Part shown: positions 30,612 through 40,469 of the stretch, one piece after another | Numbering within the stretch: the first letter of the stretch is position 1 | Layout of the letters: every line of letters starts with the position of its first letter | From: Desulfovibrio intestinalis | GTDB taxonomy: Bacteria; Desulfobacterota; Desulfovibrionia; Desulfovibrionales; Desulfovibrionaceae | NCBI RefSeq assembly: GCF_014202345.1 | Contig: NZ_JACHGO010000001.1 | Location: forward strand, 582,696 to 646,695 | Reading direction: 5' to 3' | DNA: 64,000 bases | Translations under genes and position numbers: made by a program | Notes under the pieces: generated by a model | Database searches by the model: none | Seen by the model: only the letters and a program-made list of their open reading frames with translations | What the model was told of the DNA's origin: nothing

Positions 30612-31918
30612 CAGCGTACCTCCAGAAGGTCAGTGCAAAGTCGTTGGGCCTCATCAAGCAGTGCCTGCATCTGAGTATCATCGGGTTGCGCCAGAATCTT
30701 GCGCAACTGGCCGTGGGTGAAAAGCGGAGCCAGAGCTGGCCCTGCTACCTCTTGCAATGCCTCGTGGCTTTCGCTCATGCGCTGAGCCATACGCAGCGTT
30801 TCGCCAAGCAGATCTTCACGTTGCAGGTATTGGACATGGTCTATTGCCGGGATGGTGTCTATGCGCAAATCTTTGACCCAAACTCCGGGCGTGCCAGAGG
30901 CAAGGTGCCCCAGACGTTCCAGCAGGTCTTCCTGGTTGTTGGAGTCACGCAGGATGGCGTCAAGGGACGTGCTGCCATACAGACGCACGCGGGCAAGCAG
31001 GGCTTCGCAGCCGGGATCGGTGTCTGCGGCAGCCTGATCCAGGCTCTGGACCAAACGGTTTTCAACTTGATCGAGTTGTTCGATGCCGTTCATGTCCAGA
31101 TCCAGAGTCGTCCACTGCACCGGGCCAAGGCGCACAAAGTCAGCCTGACATTGCCACGATGACGCGGTGTCGGACTGCCCGGCTTGAAGATTTTCTGCGC
31201 GGGCCGTCACCAGAAGGCAGCCCCGGGGGCCAGCCTCATTGACGTGCAGCCCCTGGCTATTGCCGCTGTATGCGACAAAAGGCTCTTGGCTCAGTGTGCG
31301 GCGTTCGTGAACATGCCCAAGAGCCCAGGCATCCAGACCAGTGTCCTTAAGATCGTCCAACGAGCAGGGGGCGTAGCGGTCGGCCTTTGTTTCACCATCT
31401 ACAGTGCAATGCATCACGCCAAGCTGAAAGCAAGGCTGCTCGAATTCTCGGCGAAAAAGGCGTGCCAGATTACGGCCTTCGCGGGCTTTGGCATGGCTGA
31501 TGCCATGCACAACAGCCAATGCTTTACCATTTTTTTCAACAACGTGACGTTCCACTTCAGGGCCGAAAATGGTCACATTGTCGGGCCAGCGAATGGAGGA
31601 GAGCAAGGAATTGAGAGGGTCATGGTTACCGTGGGCGATAAAGACGCGCACACCAGCATCGCGCAGGCGCAAGCATCCATCGCGCAGACGTAACTGTGCC
31701 TTAACACTACGGTCTTCTTCATTATACACGTCACCAGCCAATACTAGAAAGTCTGGTTTTTCCGTTTCACACAGGCGAAAAAGCCTATCCAGTGCTTTAA
31801 AGGTTGCTTCGTGCAGCAAGCGCGCCAGATGGCCGCCTTGAGCGGCTTCACGAGAAAGCCCCCGGAAGGGTGTGTCCAGATGTAAATCGGCTGCGTGAAT
31901 ATAACGTACAACGTCCAT
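30611..31918 (-). CDS. YhaO-type metallophosphoesterase (SbcD/Mre11-like)
   Basis: 435 residues. The N-terminal calcineurin-type nuclease motifs are complete: RYIHAADLHLDTPF, FLVLAGDVYNEEDRS, VFIAHGNHDPLNSL, GVMHCTVDG and DAWALGHVHERRTL (the C-terminal GHVH). The C-terminal quarter is specific to the YhaO family. It would be the nuclease of the pair with the downstream YhaN-like ATPase. The start at 31918 has GAGG before it; an ATG four codons upstream is possible. It is the first gene of the operon and lies alone, with no recB or rec genes near. Confidence 0.88.
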   Translation of the reverse strand: MDVVRYIHAADLHLDTPFRGLSREAAQGGHLARLLHEATFKALDRLFRLCETEKPDFLVLAGDVYNEEDRSVKAQLRLRDGCLRLRDAGVRVFIAHGNHDPLNSLLSSIRWPDNVTIFGPEVERHVVEKNGKALAVVHGISHAKAREGRNLARLFRREFEQPCFQLGVMHCTVDGETKADRYAPCSLDDLKDTGLDAWALGHVHERRTLSQEPFVAYSGNSQGLHVNEAGPRGCLLVTARAENLQAGQSDTASSWQCQADFVRLGPVQWTTLDLDMNGIEQLDQVENRLVQSLDQAAADTDPGCEALLARVRLYGSTSLDAILRDSNNQEDLLERLGHLASGTPGVWVKDLRIDTIPAIDHVQYLQREDLLGETLRMAQRMSESHEALQEVAGPALAPLFTHGQLRKILAQPDDTQMQALLDEAQRLCTDLLEVR

Positions 31919-32088
31919 GCTTGGCCTCATGGGAAAGTGATAATGAATAGGCGCTAAACTCTAGATTTTTTCTTGAAGCATGACAAGCTCACACAAGTAT
32001 AAACTGACAGCGTTCCGGTAAAAGAGCGGACTTACCGTTGGCAGTCAGCTTTGATGGCACTGCAAGAGCAGTAATGAGTTAAACTTTT

Positions 32089-32673
32089 TCAGCTAAGGCT
32101 GCGCAGGCGGATGCATTCATTTGCCATGTGTATCAATTCCGCATTTTGAGGGTCTTCTTTTAGACCGTTACGAACATGCCCGAGCGCACGCACGTATTCC
32201 CCTGCATCGATCATGGCAGTGCCCATCATGGCAAAGATAGCAAACTCATCTTTGTAAAACTTCATGGCTTCTGCAAAGCACGCATCAGCTTCTGAAGCAC
32301 GCCCCTCAGAAAGAAATTTTTTGCCGTCCCGCAGGTTGCGGTCAATATTGAGCTTGCGCTGCAGGGTTGTTTCGTAATCTTCCTGCTCTGCACTACCTTT
32401 CATGTTTTGATAGGCATTAGCCAAAACCTGAAGCAGATCTTTTTCGTTGCCGGGTTGGTAGCCCAGGCCTGCTGGCAGATACTCCTTCAGGTCTGGATCT
32501 GCTGTCAGCGCGCCAACCGTGGTTCGCAAGTCGCCGCGCAGGTCAGTGGGGGCAGGCAGTCCACCCAGGTCCTTAAGGGCCGATATGGTCAAGTAGAGCG
32601 CGCGCTCAGGATCGCGGCGCGCGCTACTGGCTCTGGCACGGCCCAGGTCTTCCCGAATTTTACGGCTGTTCAT
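32089..32673 (-). CDS. TPR-repeat protein
   Basis: 194 residues, soluble. The C-terminal part (EADACFAEAMKFYKDEFAIF, then GEYVRALGHVRNGLKEDPQN) shows two TPR-like helix pairs; the N-terminal part is charged and lacks a domain I recognise. No signal peptide. GAGG lies 7 bases before the ATG. It lies between the YhaO gene and a divergent glycosyltransferase gene and stands alone. TPR proteins are scaffolds; the partner is unknown. Confidence 0.75.
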   Translation of the reverse strand: MNSRKIREDLGRARASSARRDPERALYLTISALKDLGGLPAPTDLRGDLRTTVGALTADPDLKEYLPAGLGYQPGNEKDLLQVLANAYQNMKGSAEQEDYETTLQRKLNIDRNLRDGKKFLSEGRASEADACFAEAMKFYKDEFAIFAMMGTAMIDAGEYVRALGHVRNGLKEDPQNAELIHMANECIRLRSLS

Positions 32674-33132
32674 TGCTACCTCATCTGGTCTATAATACAG
32701 GCTTAGAAAGTAATAGTGGGTTGTTGGCAGTCAGACTGCCAGAACGATCGGCAAGCATGCAACCGTTGTCAGGATGCTAGATAATAAAAGCCTGTACCGT
32801 CAAGACGTTGCAGATGTGTGATGAAACTGTGCCATTGACGGTTGACCTTGCTGCTTGCTAACCTGCCCAATTGTGTGGCAGGGCAGGCATCGGTTTTGTT
32901 AAGAAGTTTAGCATTTTTAATTTGAAAATGTTTACATGCTCTAACGCTGCACGAGGGAACGGCGCACCGTAACGGCGTGGATTCTGCTGAAGACCGCATT
33001 GTTGGTCAGAACGGCAATTTTGAAAATATGGGGCATTTCAAAATTGATCTGCTCCAAAGCGCATGCACATTTGGCCTGCCGACGCTTGATCGGCCAGCTA
33101 CAGACAATTTCACCAACTGGAAAAGGAATATT
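32674..33132. other. Divergent intergenic region
   Basis: About 460 bases between the TPR gene and the glycosyltransferase gene. A weak inverted repeat (33015-33042, TTTTGAAA / TTTCAAAA) lies in the half toward the glycosyltransferase. No gene or RNA is supported. Confidence 0.5.
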
Positions 33133-34215
33133 ATGGCGCGTGTTCTTTATGGCATACACGGAACAGGACATGGCCACGCCATGCGTGGCCTGACCATCGC
33201 TCGCCGACTGTCTCGCCACGAATTCCTTTTTATTGCCAACGACGATGCCCCAAAAATTCTCGAACCGGAGTTCCCGGTACGCCGCCTGCCCAATTTGGGC
33301 ACGGTTTTTAAGAATTATAAAGTGGACTTGGCAGCGACCATCACGAAGGCTCTGCCCATCCTCTGGCACAGGCAGCGATATATTGATCAGGTTTCACGCC
33401 TGATTGACGAATTCAAGCCCGATGTGTGCATGACTGACCTTGAGTATTTTGTGCCGCGGGCCGCAGAAAAAGCAGGTCTGCCATGTCTGACTTTGGATCA
33501 CCAGCATGTGATCACCTGCTGCCGTCATGACCTGCCCTTGAATATGTGGTGGGACAGCTTTGTGCAAGGGCTGACGCCACGGTATCTTTTTCGACCCACG
33601 GCAGAAAACCTTATCATTTCTTTCTATGCGCCGCCGGTGTTGCCTCAGTATAAAGCCCGGGTGGCGCCGCCCATTCTGCGTGACAGCGTTCTGGGCTTGA
33701 ATCCGCGCGATGACGGCCATGTGCTTGTGTACCAGAGCAACTCCACACATCGCAAACTGGTAGACTTTTTGCGTGCTGCCACCCGTAAGACCTGCTATGT
33801 CTTCGGCTATGACCGCACTGAAGGGCAAGAAGACAACGTTATTTTTATGCGCAAGAGCGAAGAGGGCTTTTTGCGCCTGCTTGAAGGGTGCTCATATGTC
33901 ATTCAGGGGGGGGGGCATACGCTCATGGGCGAGGCTCTGTATCTTGGCAAGCCAATATTGACCTTGCCTCTTAAAGCAATGGTGGAGCAACGGTTCAACG
34001 CCCTGTATATTGATCGGCTTGGCTATGGCATGCAGGCCGATATGCTTACCCTTGAGCCTGAGCTGCTGCAACGCTTTGAAGCAAACTTGCCCGCTTACAA
34101 GGCCGCTATTGCAACGGGTAATTTTTGCGGTAACGAAATAGTGTTTGGTCTCGTAGACCACTTTATTCGGCAAGGGTCTTTGCCTGTCACTGGAACGCCA
34201 GTGGTAGAAGAATAA
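33133..34215 (+). CDS. MJ1255/VC2487-type glycosyltransferase
   Basis: 360 residues, GT-B fold, of the family that starts 'xxxLYGxxGTGxGH' (here RVLYGIHGTGHGHAMRGLTI). The C-terminal donor site is present (EGFLRLLEGCSYVIQGGGHT, then GEALYLGKPILTLPLK, like the MurG 'GGxxTxxE' motif). Such enzymes are uncharacterised; they resemble MurG and UGT-type enzymes that use nucleotide sugars. The start at 33133 has AAGGAA before the ATG; a longer frame starts at 32977 without one. The gene ends in a terminator and stands alone. Confidence 0.83.
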   Translation: MARVLYGIHGTGHGHAMRGLTIARRLSRHEFLFIANDDAPKILEPEFPVRRLPNLGTVFKNYKVDLAATITKALPILWHRQRYIDQVSRLIDEFKPDVCMTDLEYFVPRAAEKAGLPCLTLDHQHVITCCRHDLPLNMWWDSFVQGLTPRYLFRPTAENLIISFYAPPVLPQYKARVAPPILRDSVLGLNPRDDGHVLVYQSNSTHRKLVDFLRAATRKTCYVFGYDRTEGQEDNVIFMRKSEEGFLRLLEGCSYVIQGGGHTLMGEALYLGKPILTLPLKAMVEQRFNALYIDRLGYGMQADMLTLEPELLQRFEANLPAYKAAIATGNFCGNEIVFGLVDHFIRQGSLPVTGTPVVEE

Positions 34216-34240
34216 GAGAAAGAAATTTTGATATAAATTA

Positions 34241-34264
34241 AAGGCGGCCTGAGCCGCCTTTTTT
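34241..34264 (+). terminator. Terminator of the MJ1255-type gene
   Basis: An 8-bp GC stem (AAGGCGGC / GCCGCCTT, loop CTGA) followed by TTTT, making it a classic intrinsic terminator on the plus strand. It also lies directly after the convergent metallophosphoesterase gene. Confidence 0.85.
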
Positions 34265-35416
34265 CTACTGAGCAGTTTGCGTAAAATGTACTTTGACAAT
34301 AAGCACTTCCGCGCGTGAAGTATTACGCATAGGCGGGCCCCATGTGCCAACGCCTGGCGATACAACGGAGTGCAGCCCGTTTTTGATCAGTAGGCCCATC
34401 GGGTTTTCATACATACTCTCTACCACCCAATGAAAGGGCCAAAGCTGCCCAAAGTGGGTATGTCCCGAAAGTTCCAGCACTGCCCCGGCAGTGCGCGCTT
34501 CGTCCAGCATACTTGGTTGATGGTCCATAACGAAAATGGGCAGATTACGGTGCGCGTGAGGTATGTCTGCAAGAATTTCAGGCAGGCTCTTTCGCGGTGT
34601 TCCTTCAAAAGCATGACGGCTCATGTCATCTCTACCCACGAGCACAAAGGCGTTGTCCAGAATACGCCACTGATCCCGTAACACCTGCATTCCGCTGTGA
34701 CGCAAAATATCCAGGCTATCTTTGATGGAGCCTGAAATATATTCATGATTGCCTGGCACAACCCAATGCCCCAACCGAGGCTCCACGCGGGCCAGGGCCG
34801 CAGCCATGCCTTCAACATCCACAAGAATATGGTCGTCAATAATATCGCCAATATACAGGACTGCATCCGGTTTGTAAGGCGCCAGCAAATCCATCGCGCG
34901 TACAAGACGCGGTGCAGTGATGATGCGGCCCAAGTGCATGTCAGCCAGCACGCCCAATATCAGCGGAGATTGAGCATAAGTCTGAGGCACGGGGTCGTTG
35001 GTGCTTATGGTCAGATCATATTCCCGAACGATAGGATTGGCGGCATTAAACCAGCTGGCGCAGCCAATAACGAGAGGAAGGCCCATAACAAGCAGGGCGC
35101 CTCCCCAACGTGGGGCAACGGGCGGCTCGGCCCACAAGCGGCTGGCCAATCCCCATATATCCATGATCAGAACCAGCATGAATACATAGAAAAGCATGCC
35201 AAGCCAGAATGACCCTGCCCGCAGTAACCAAACTTCAATGGCGGAGTCGCCTCCCAACTTGTAAAGCAGGGGAAAGGAAACACCCAATACAGCCACGACA
35301 AGGCAAAGCATTGGACGCAACCAGCCCGTATGCTCAAGAGCACGCCATAGCCACCAGATAATCCAGCCGTTGAGAAGAGCCAGCCCAATGCCTGTCACAA
35401 CAAAAAATTTCAGCAT
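34265..35416 (-). CDS. Membrane metallophosphoesterase (YkuE/YaeI type)
   Basis: 383 residues. Four transmembrane helices fill the first 125 residues (FFVVTGIGLALLNGWIIWWL first), then a calcineurin-type phosphoesterase with LGVLADMHLGRIIT, AVLYIGDIIDDHI, WVVPGNHEYISGS, FVMDHQPSM and LSGHTHFGQLWPF. The domain lies on the outer face of the inner membrane or in the periplasm. Members such as YaeI act on lipids. I start at 35416 (GAGG upstream) because the longer frame runs into dnaE. It lies 13 bases after dnaE, so they may be one unit. Confidence 0.85.
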   Translation of the reverse strand: MLKFFVVTGIGLALLNGWIIWWLWRALEHTGWLRPMLCLVVAVLGVSFPLLYKLGGDSAIEVWLLRAGSFWLGMLFYVFMLVLIMDIWGLASRLWAEPPVAPRWGGALLVMGLPLVIGCASWFNAANPIVREYDLTISTNDPVPQTYAQSPLILGVLADMHLGRIITAPRLVRAMDLLAPYKPDAVLYIGDIIDDHILVDVEGMAAALARVEPRLGHWVVPGNHEYISGSIKDSLDILRHSGMQVLRDQWRILDNAFVLVGRDDMSRHAFEGTPRKSLPEILADIPHAHRNLPIFVMDHQPSMLDEARTAGAVLELSGHTHFGQLWPFHWVVESMYENPMGLLIKNGLHSVVSPGVGTWGPPMRNTSRAEVLIVKVHFTQTAQ

Positions 35417-35429
35417 AAAAGAGTGGGCC

Positions 35430-38400
35430 TCACGATGCCCATGCCGCAAGGGCCTTGTCCAACTCGGGGCCAGGAGTGACCTTGAGAGTATTGTCCAAAT
35501 GCAGGTGGCAGACATGCCCATCCAGGCAGATCTGTGCGTGGGTTTCCACAGGACCGGGATGGCCTTCGAGAATATTACGCAAAGCCAGTAAATCTTCTTT
35601 GCTCATGCGGTGCGGAGGAATCTGGACGCACACCGGGGTGTCGTTGAGGCTGCAGCATTCGGCCATAAGCAGCAGGCTTTGCCCCAGCAGTTTGAGTTCA
35701 CGGGGGGCATCTTCACTGTCTTCGTCCATATCCCGGTTATCTTCCGGCTCTTTATCAAGCCGGGCGGTGAGGCAAAGGGGCTGTTCCGAATGCAGCAGCT
35801 GGCGCACTTCAGCGTAACTGCGAGGGAAAAAAGTAACCTCGCCATGACCAGTAAGGTCTTCAATGGCTGCGAAAGCCATGCGTTCACCCTTACTCTTGGT
35901 TATGACCTCGCGAACACTGGTCACAAGCACTGCGCAGCGCACCTCTGCACCGGGGAACATATCCCGGGCATCTTCGAGCGTTGTAAGGCCCAGGCGGCGT
36001 ATTTCACGCACAAAGGGCTGCAAAGGGTGGCTTGTAAGAAAGAAGCCCAAGGCCTCTTTTTCAGCACGAAGCTTATCTTCATCCGGCATTTCAGGTATAT
36101 CTGCCTCTGGGCAGTCGAGCCCTACGCCAGGCTGCGGCGCGTTTTCCACAGCAGGGGCCATAGCCAGCAAGGAAACCTGATTGGAATTTTTATCTTTCGC
36201 TTTCTTTTGGGCGCGGGTGACCACGGCTTCGAGTGAAGCCAGCATGGCCGCACGCGCCACACCAAAGCAGTCGCAAGCGCCACCCTTGATAAGAGATTCC
36301 AGCACGCGCTTGGTAACTTTGCGAAGATTGACGCGGCAGCACAGGTCAAAAAGTGAAGCAAATTCTCCATCATCTCTGCGGGATTCGACCAGTTCGCGGA
36401 TGGCTTCATCACCCACGTTTTTAATGCCGCCCAAACCAAAAACCACTTTGCCCTCGTAAGCTGAAAACTCGCGTTGGCTGCGGTTTACTGAGGGCTGCAC
36501 GACATCAATGCCCATATCCTTGCAGCAGGATACATACTTGAGCAGTTTATCCTGATTGCCCATTTCTGAAGTGAGCAGGGCTGCCATAAACTCAACTTTA
36601 TAGTGAACCTTGAGGTAGGCAGTATAATATGAAATGAGGGCATAGGCGGCGGAGTGCGACTTGTTGAAGCCGTATTCCGCAAATTTTTCCATCAAGTCAA
36701 ATATTTCGTTGGCTTTTTCTTCAGTGATATTGTTTTTCGTGGCGCCGGCCACAAAGCTGACCCGCTCCTTGGCCATGGCTTCAGCTTTTTTCTTGCCCAT
36801 GGCGCGGCGCAGAAGGTCGGCCCCGCCCAGCGTATAGCTGGCAATAATCTGGGCGATCTGCATGACCTGTTCTTGGTAAACAATAACGCCGTATGTATCG
36901 CGCAGGCAGTCAGTAAGCGAGTCATGGGGGTAAATAACGGGCACCTGACCGTGTTTTCGCTTGATGAACTCGTCAACCATTCCAGAACCAAGGGGCCCCG
37001 GACGGTACAGAGCCAACATAGCGATAACATCTTCAAAGCAGGTAGGCCGCAACATGCGCAAATACTGTCGCATGCCGGAACTTTCAACCTGAAAAACCCC
37101 GTCGGTCTCGCCTCTGGCGTAGAGATCGTAGGTTTCTGAATCCGTCAGAGGCAGATCGTCAAGATCTGGCGGCGATTGGCCCTGAAGGCTGATGTTATCC
37201 AGGGTATCCTGAATAAGGGTCATGGTTTTGAGACCCAGAAAGTCGAATTTTACCAAGCCCGCCTTTTCTGTCATGGGGCCGTCAAACTGGGTAACAAGTT
37301 CGCCGCGCTTGCCCAGATAAAGGGGCAAGTATTCTTCCATAGGCTTGTCAGACACCACAAGGCCGGCGGCATGGGTGGAGGCGTGGCGAGCCAGACCTTC
37401 AAGGCGGCGGGCTGTATCAAGCAGGTGTTTGACCTGCGAGTCTTCGAGGTAAAGTTTTTCCAGCTCTGGCTCGGCTTCAAGAGCTTTTTTGATAGTCATC
37501 TTGAGGTCGGCGGGCACCAGTTTGGCAATCCGGTCTGTTTCGGCGAAACTCATACCCAACGCGCGGCCTACGTCGCGAACCACACCTTTGGCCTTCATCG
37601 TGCCAAACGTGGTAATCTGCGCAACAGAGCCTTCTCCGTAGGTCTCAACCATATGCTTGATGACATCGCCGCGGCGCCGCTCGCAGAAGTCGACGTCGAT
37701 ATCGGGCAGGGATACGCGTTCGCTGTTCAAAAAACGTTCAAACAGCAGATTATAGGGGATAGGGTCCAGGTTGGTGATGCGCAAGGCCCAGGCCACAAGT
37801 GATCCGGCGGCGGATCCGCGCCCCGGCCCCACAGGAATGTTGTTGTTTTTTGCCCAGTTGATAAACTCCTGCACGATGAGGAAATAGCTGGGAAAGCCCA
37901 TTTCCAGAATGACGCGCAACTCATACTGCAAGCGTTCATGATAGAGTTCAGTATTGATGGAAGCCCGGTCTGGGTGCTTTTCCAGTCTTTTTTTCAACCC
38001 ATCTTCAGCCAGATGACGGAATTCAGATTCCATGCTGGCCCCTTCGGGCAATTGGTATACCGGGAAGTAATGGTTACCGAAGTCCAGCGCTACATTGCAT
38101 TCTTCAGCAATACGCATGGTGTTGGACAGAGCTTCGGGTACATGACTGAAAGATTTTTCCATTTCTTCAATGGATTTATAATACAGTTCATGAGTGCCAA
38201 ACTTCATACGCTTGGGATCATCCATGGTGGTCTGCGTCTGGATGCAGAGCAACACTTCATGGGCTTCAGCGTCGTCGGCACTGAGATAGTGGCAGTCATT
38301 GGTGGCCACCAGCGGCAGGTTGCAGGTTTCAGCCAGCTCGATCAGGGCTGTGTTGGCTTTTTCCTGTTCCTTCAAGCCATTTGATTGCAGTTCAAGATAA

Positions 38401-38912
38401 AACCGACCGGGATAGATGCTGGCATATTCGAGAGTGAGTTTTCTGGCTAAATCCATATCGTCGGCCAAGATTGCGCGAGGAATTTCACCAGCAATGCAGG
38501 CCGAAAGGCAGGTCAGTCCTTCGGAATATTTTCGCAGAAGGGCTTTGTCTACACGCGGTTTATAGTAAAATCCTTCAAGAAAGCCTTGGCTTACCAGTTT
38601 GACCAGGTTGTGGTACCCTGTCTTGTTCTGCGCCAGCAAAATAAGATGATTGCGCTTACGAGCCAGAGGAGATTCGGTTTTTTTATCAGTATGGTCATGG
38701 CAAACGTACACTTCGCAGCCAAATATGGGTTTTACCCCGAACTCTTTGCAGCCCTGATAGAAATAGGCTGCTCCAAAAAGATTGCCGTGGTCTGTAATGG
38801 CGCAGGCGGGCATGCCAAAATCTTTGGCTCGGGCGCAAAGATCCTTGATGCGTATGGCGCCGTCCAGAAGGCTGTATTCGGTGTGACAATGCAAATGAAC
38901 GAAATCGGACAT
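35430..38912 (-). CDS. dnaE: DNA polymerase III alpha subunit
   Basis: 1160 residues, the replicative DNA polymerase catalytic subunit. The PHP domain leads (FVHLHCHTEYSLLDGA, ITDHGNLFGAAYFY), followed by the catalytic core (PVGPGRGSAAGSLVAWAL and the DIDVDFCERRRGDVI motif with the catalytic aspartates), finger and OB regions. It is DnaE1-like by length and domain order. The ATG at 38912 has GGAG before it; the frame upstream is open for 59 codons without support. It is followed closely by the metallophosphoesterase gene. Confidence 0.96.
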   Translation of the reverse strand: MSDFVHLHCHTEYSLLDGAIRIKDLCARAKDFGMPACAITDHGNLFGAAYFYQGCKEFGVKPIFGCEVYVCHDHTDKKTESPLARKRNHLILLAQNKTGYHNLVKLVSQGFLEGFYYKPRVDKALLRKYSEGLTCLSACIAGEIPRAILADDMDLARKLTLEYASIYPGRFYLELQSNGLKEQEKANTALIELAETCNLPLVATNDCHYLSADDAEAHEVLLCIQTQTTMDDPKRMKFGTHELYYKSIEEMEKSFSHVPEALSNTMRIAEECNVALDFGNHYFPVYQLPEGASMESEFRHLAEDGLKKRLEKHPDRASINTELYHERLQYELRVILEMGFPSYFLIVQEFINWAKNNNIPVGPGRGSAAGSLVAWALRITNLDPIPYNLLFERFLNSERVSLPDIDVDFCERRRGDVIKHMVETYGEGSVAQITTFGTMKAKGVVRDVGRALGMSFAETDRIAKLVPADLKMTIKKALEAEPELEKLYLEDSQVKHLLDTARRLEGLARHASTHAAGLVVSDKPMEEYLPLYLGKRGELVTQFDGPMTEKAGLVKFDFLGLKTMTLIQDTLDNISLQGQSPPDLDDLPLTDSETYDLYARGETDGVFQVESSGMRQYLRMLRPTCFEDVIAMLALYRPGPLGSGMVDEFIKRKHGQVPVIYPHDSLTDCLRDTYGVIVYQEQVMQIAQIIASYTLGGADLLRRAMGKKKAEAMAKERVSFVAGATKNNITEEKANEIFDLMEKFAEYGFNKSHSAAYALISYYTAYLKVHYKVEFMAALLTSEMGNQDKLLKYVSCCKDMGIDVVQPSVNRSQREFSAYEGKVVFGLGGIKNVGDEAIRELVESRRDDGEFASLFDLCCRVNLRKVTKRVLESLIKGGACDCFGVARAAMLASLEAVVTRAQKKAKDKNSNQVSLLAMAPAVENAPQPGVGLDCPEADIPEMPDEDKLRAEKEALGFFLTSHPLQPFVREIRRLGLTTLEDARDMFPGAEVRCAVLVTSVREVITKSKGERMAFAAIEDLTGHGEVTFFPRSYAEVRQLLHSEQPLCLTARLDKEPEDNRDMDEDSEDAPRELKLLGQSLLLMAECCSLNDTPVCVQIPPHRMSKEDLLALRNILEGHPGPVETHAQICLDGHVCHLHLDNTLKVTPGPELDKALAAWAS

Positions 38913-39094
38913 GAAAGCTCCGGGAAGCACTAAACAGAGTGGATTTAAGCGTGTGGGGCAGCGCGCCGTATGCGCGCTGCGAGTCAGGTCGTGAAGCATA
39001 GCAAATGAGTCACCGCCTCTCAAGCAATAGCTGGAAGGCTGATACTCAAGGCCGGAACATTGCCTTGTGCGCCGCCTGGGAGTACACACGGTCT

Positions 39095-39916
39095 ATGGAA
39101 ACAAACCTCGGAAGCGCCAGTTTTATTGGAGATCACGAAGAATGGTTTGCGGCTTATGCCGCCAATCGCTGTGCTATTGAAGCGGCCCGGCCCAGTGGCG
39201 ATGTTGGCCCAATGCATCTGAAAACCCGGCACAGTATGGCTGTGCTGAATAATGCCCGGCGTATGGTGGACAGCGAGCGGTTTTCTGTTGTTCAGGGACG
39301 AATATGTCTTCTGGCTGCTTTATATCATGATGTGGGCCGGTTTGAGCAGTACCTGCGTTTTCACACGTTCAAAGACAAAGAATCATGCAACCACGGGCAG
39401 TTGGGGCTACGCATTCTCAAACAGGAAAAACGCCTGGATGGCGAAGATCCTGCCATTCGTAAAGCTGTGCTGGCTGCCGTGATTTTGCATAACCGCTTCG
39501 CTTTGCCAGAAGGCCTGCCGGAGGATACGGCGATCGCAGCGCATGTTGTGCGTGATGCAGATAAGCTGGATATTCTGCAAGTGATGGATGAGCACCTGAA
39601 AGGCCCAAAACCCTATAATCCCACAGTCGTTTTAAGTTTGCCCGATACTGCGGGCATGTACAGCGAAGCGGTGATACAGGCTGCGCTTGAAGGACGTGTG
39701 GCAGCCTATGCGGACCTGCGCAGTGTGAATGATTTTCGTCTTCTACTGGGTACCTGGTTTTTTGATATGCATTTTGATTCAAGCCGGCGTCAGTTTGTGG
39801 AAGATGGGCATGCTCTGAATCTCCTGCAGGGGTTGCCGGATTTTCCACCGTATAAGGCCGTACGGCAAGGGCTGCTTGAAAAGCTTGGAGCATTGCGTGA
39901 CGCGCCATCGTACTGA
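39095..39916 (+). CDS. HD-domain phosphohydrolase
   Basis: 273 residues. The HD motif is LYHDVGRFEQYLRF with a further HNRF segment and an Asp in VRDADKLDIL, giving the four metal ligands of the HD superfamily; it resembles predicted nucleotide or nucleotidyl-phosphate hydrolases. The N-terminal helix carries H at TRHSMAVLNNARR. Two starts compete, at 39005 and 39095; I prefer 39095, but its GGGAG site is too far (12 bases). Divergent from dnaE. Substrate unknown. Confidence 0.75.
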   Translation: METNLGSASFIGDHEEWFAAYAANRCAIEAARPSGDVGPMHLKTRHSMAVLNNARRMVDSERFSVVQGRICLLAALYHDVGRFEQYLRFHTFKDKESCNHGQLGLRILKQEKRLDGEDPAIRKAVLAAVILHNRFALPEGLPEDTAIAAHVVRDADKLDILQVMDEHLKGPKPYNPTVVLSLPDTAGMYSEAVIQAALEGRVAAYADLRSVNDFRLLLGTWFFDMHFDSSRRQFVEDGHALNLLQGLPDFPPYKAVRQGLLEKLGALRDAPSY

Positions 39917-40016
39917 AGCCAATGCAGTATTTCAGCGCACGTCTAAGGAATTTTCTGAAGTTGCACCTTCCACACAAACGAGTGGGCAGGTTTCTGTGCT
40001 ACCAAATAAAGAAGTA

Positions 40017-40469
40017 ATGTCAGATCTGGCCCTACCTGCCTGTCCCCGGTTTTTTCCGTTTGCCACGCTTGTTTCAAGAATTCCCTGGCCTGATGATGTC
40101 GGCTCCGCGCCGCTCAATGTCGCCCCTGCAAGCTTGCGGCATATGGTAGATTGCCCCGTGCCCCTCATACGCTTGGCCTACAGACTTTTTTACCTCCCGC
40201 TTGCACAAGGAGAAGCTCTCTTGAGTCTGACTACCGCTGCTGCGCGCGAAGTGCTGGTGGTGGACTTCAAGTGTGCCGAACGAAATCTGGAACTACCTTG
40301 TGCTTTATTGGCGGCTGGTGTGCGTGGGGTTTGGTATGCCCATACCTCGCTATTTATGCGTGCCGGAGGATTGGAGGGCCTGGTCTATCGTTTGGGACTT
40401 ACAGTTTCTGGCCGTCAGAACCTATTGGGCGGGGCAGCCGTGATGCTACGGGTATCTGCGCAGAGCTGA
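40017..40469 (+). CDS. Hypothetical protein, truncated methyltransferase-like
   Basis: 150 residues from an ATG at 40017. The central part (REVLVVDFKCAERNLELPCA) and the C-terminal GGLEGLVYRLGLTV..LLGGAAVML resemble the back half of class I SAM-dependent methyltransferases, but the SAM-binding G-rich loop is missing. It could be a degenerate or a family I do not recognise. A TTG start at 39876 would overlap the HD gene by 40 bases. AAAGAAG lies near the ATG, a weak ribosome-binding site. Confidence 0.5.
   Translation: MSDLALPACPRFFPFATLVSRIPWPDDVGSAPLNVAPASLRHMVDCPVPLIRLAYRLFYLPLAQGEALLSLTTAAAREVLVVDFKCAERNLELPCALLAAGVRGVWYAHTSLFMRAGGLEGLVYRLGLTVSGRQNLLGGAAVMLRVSAQS

Noticed and set aside
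26595..31918. The YhaO-YhaN pair as part of a defence island
   Set aside because: Neighbours are ordinary core genes with no restriction, toxin or retron genes; a defence role is left only as a possibility.
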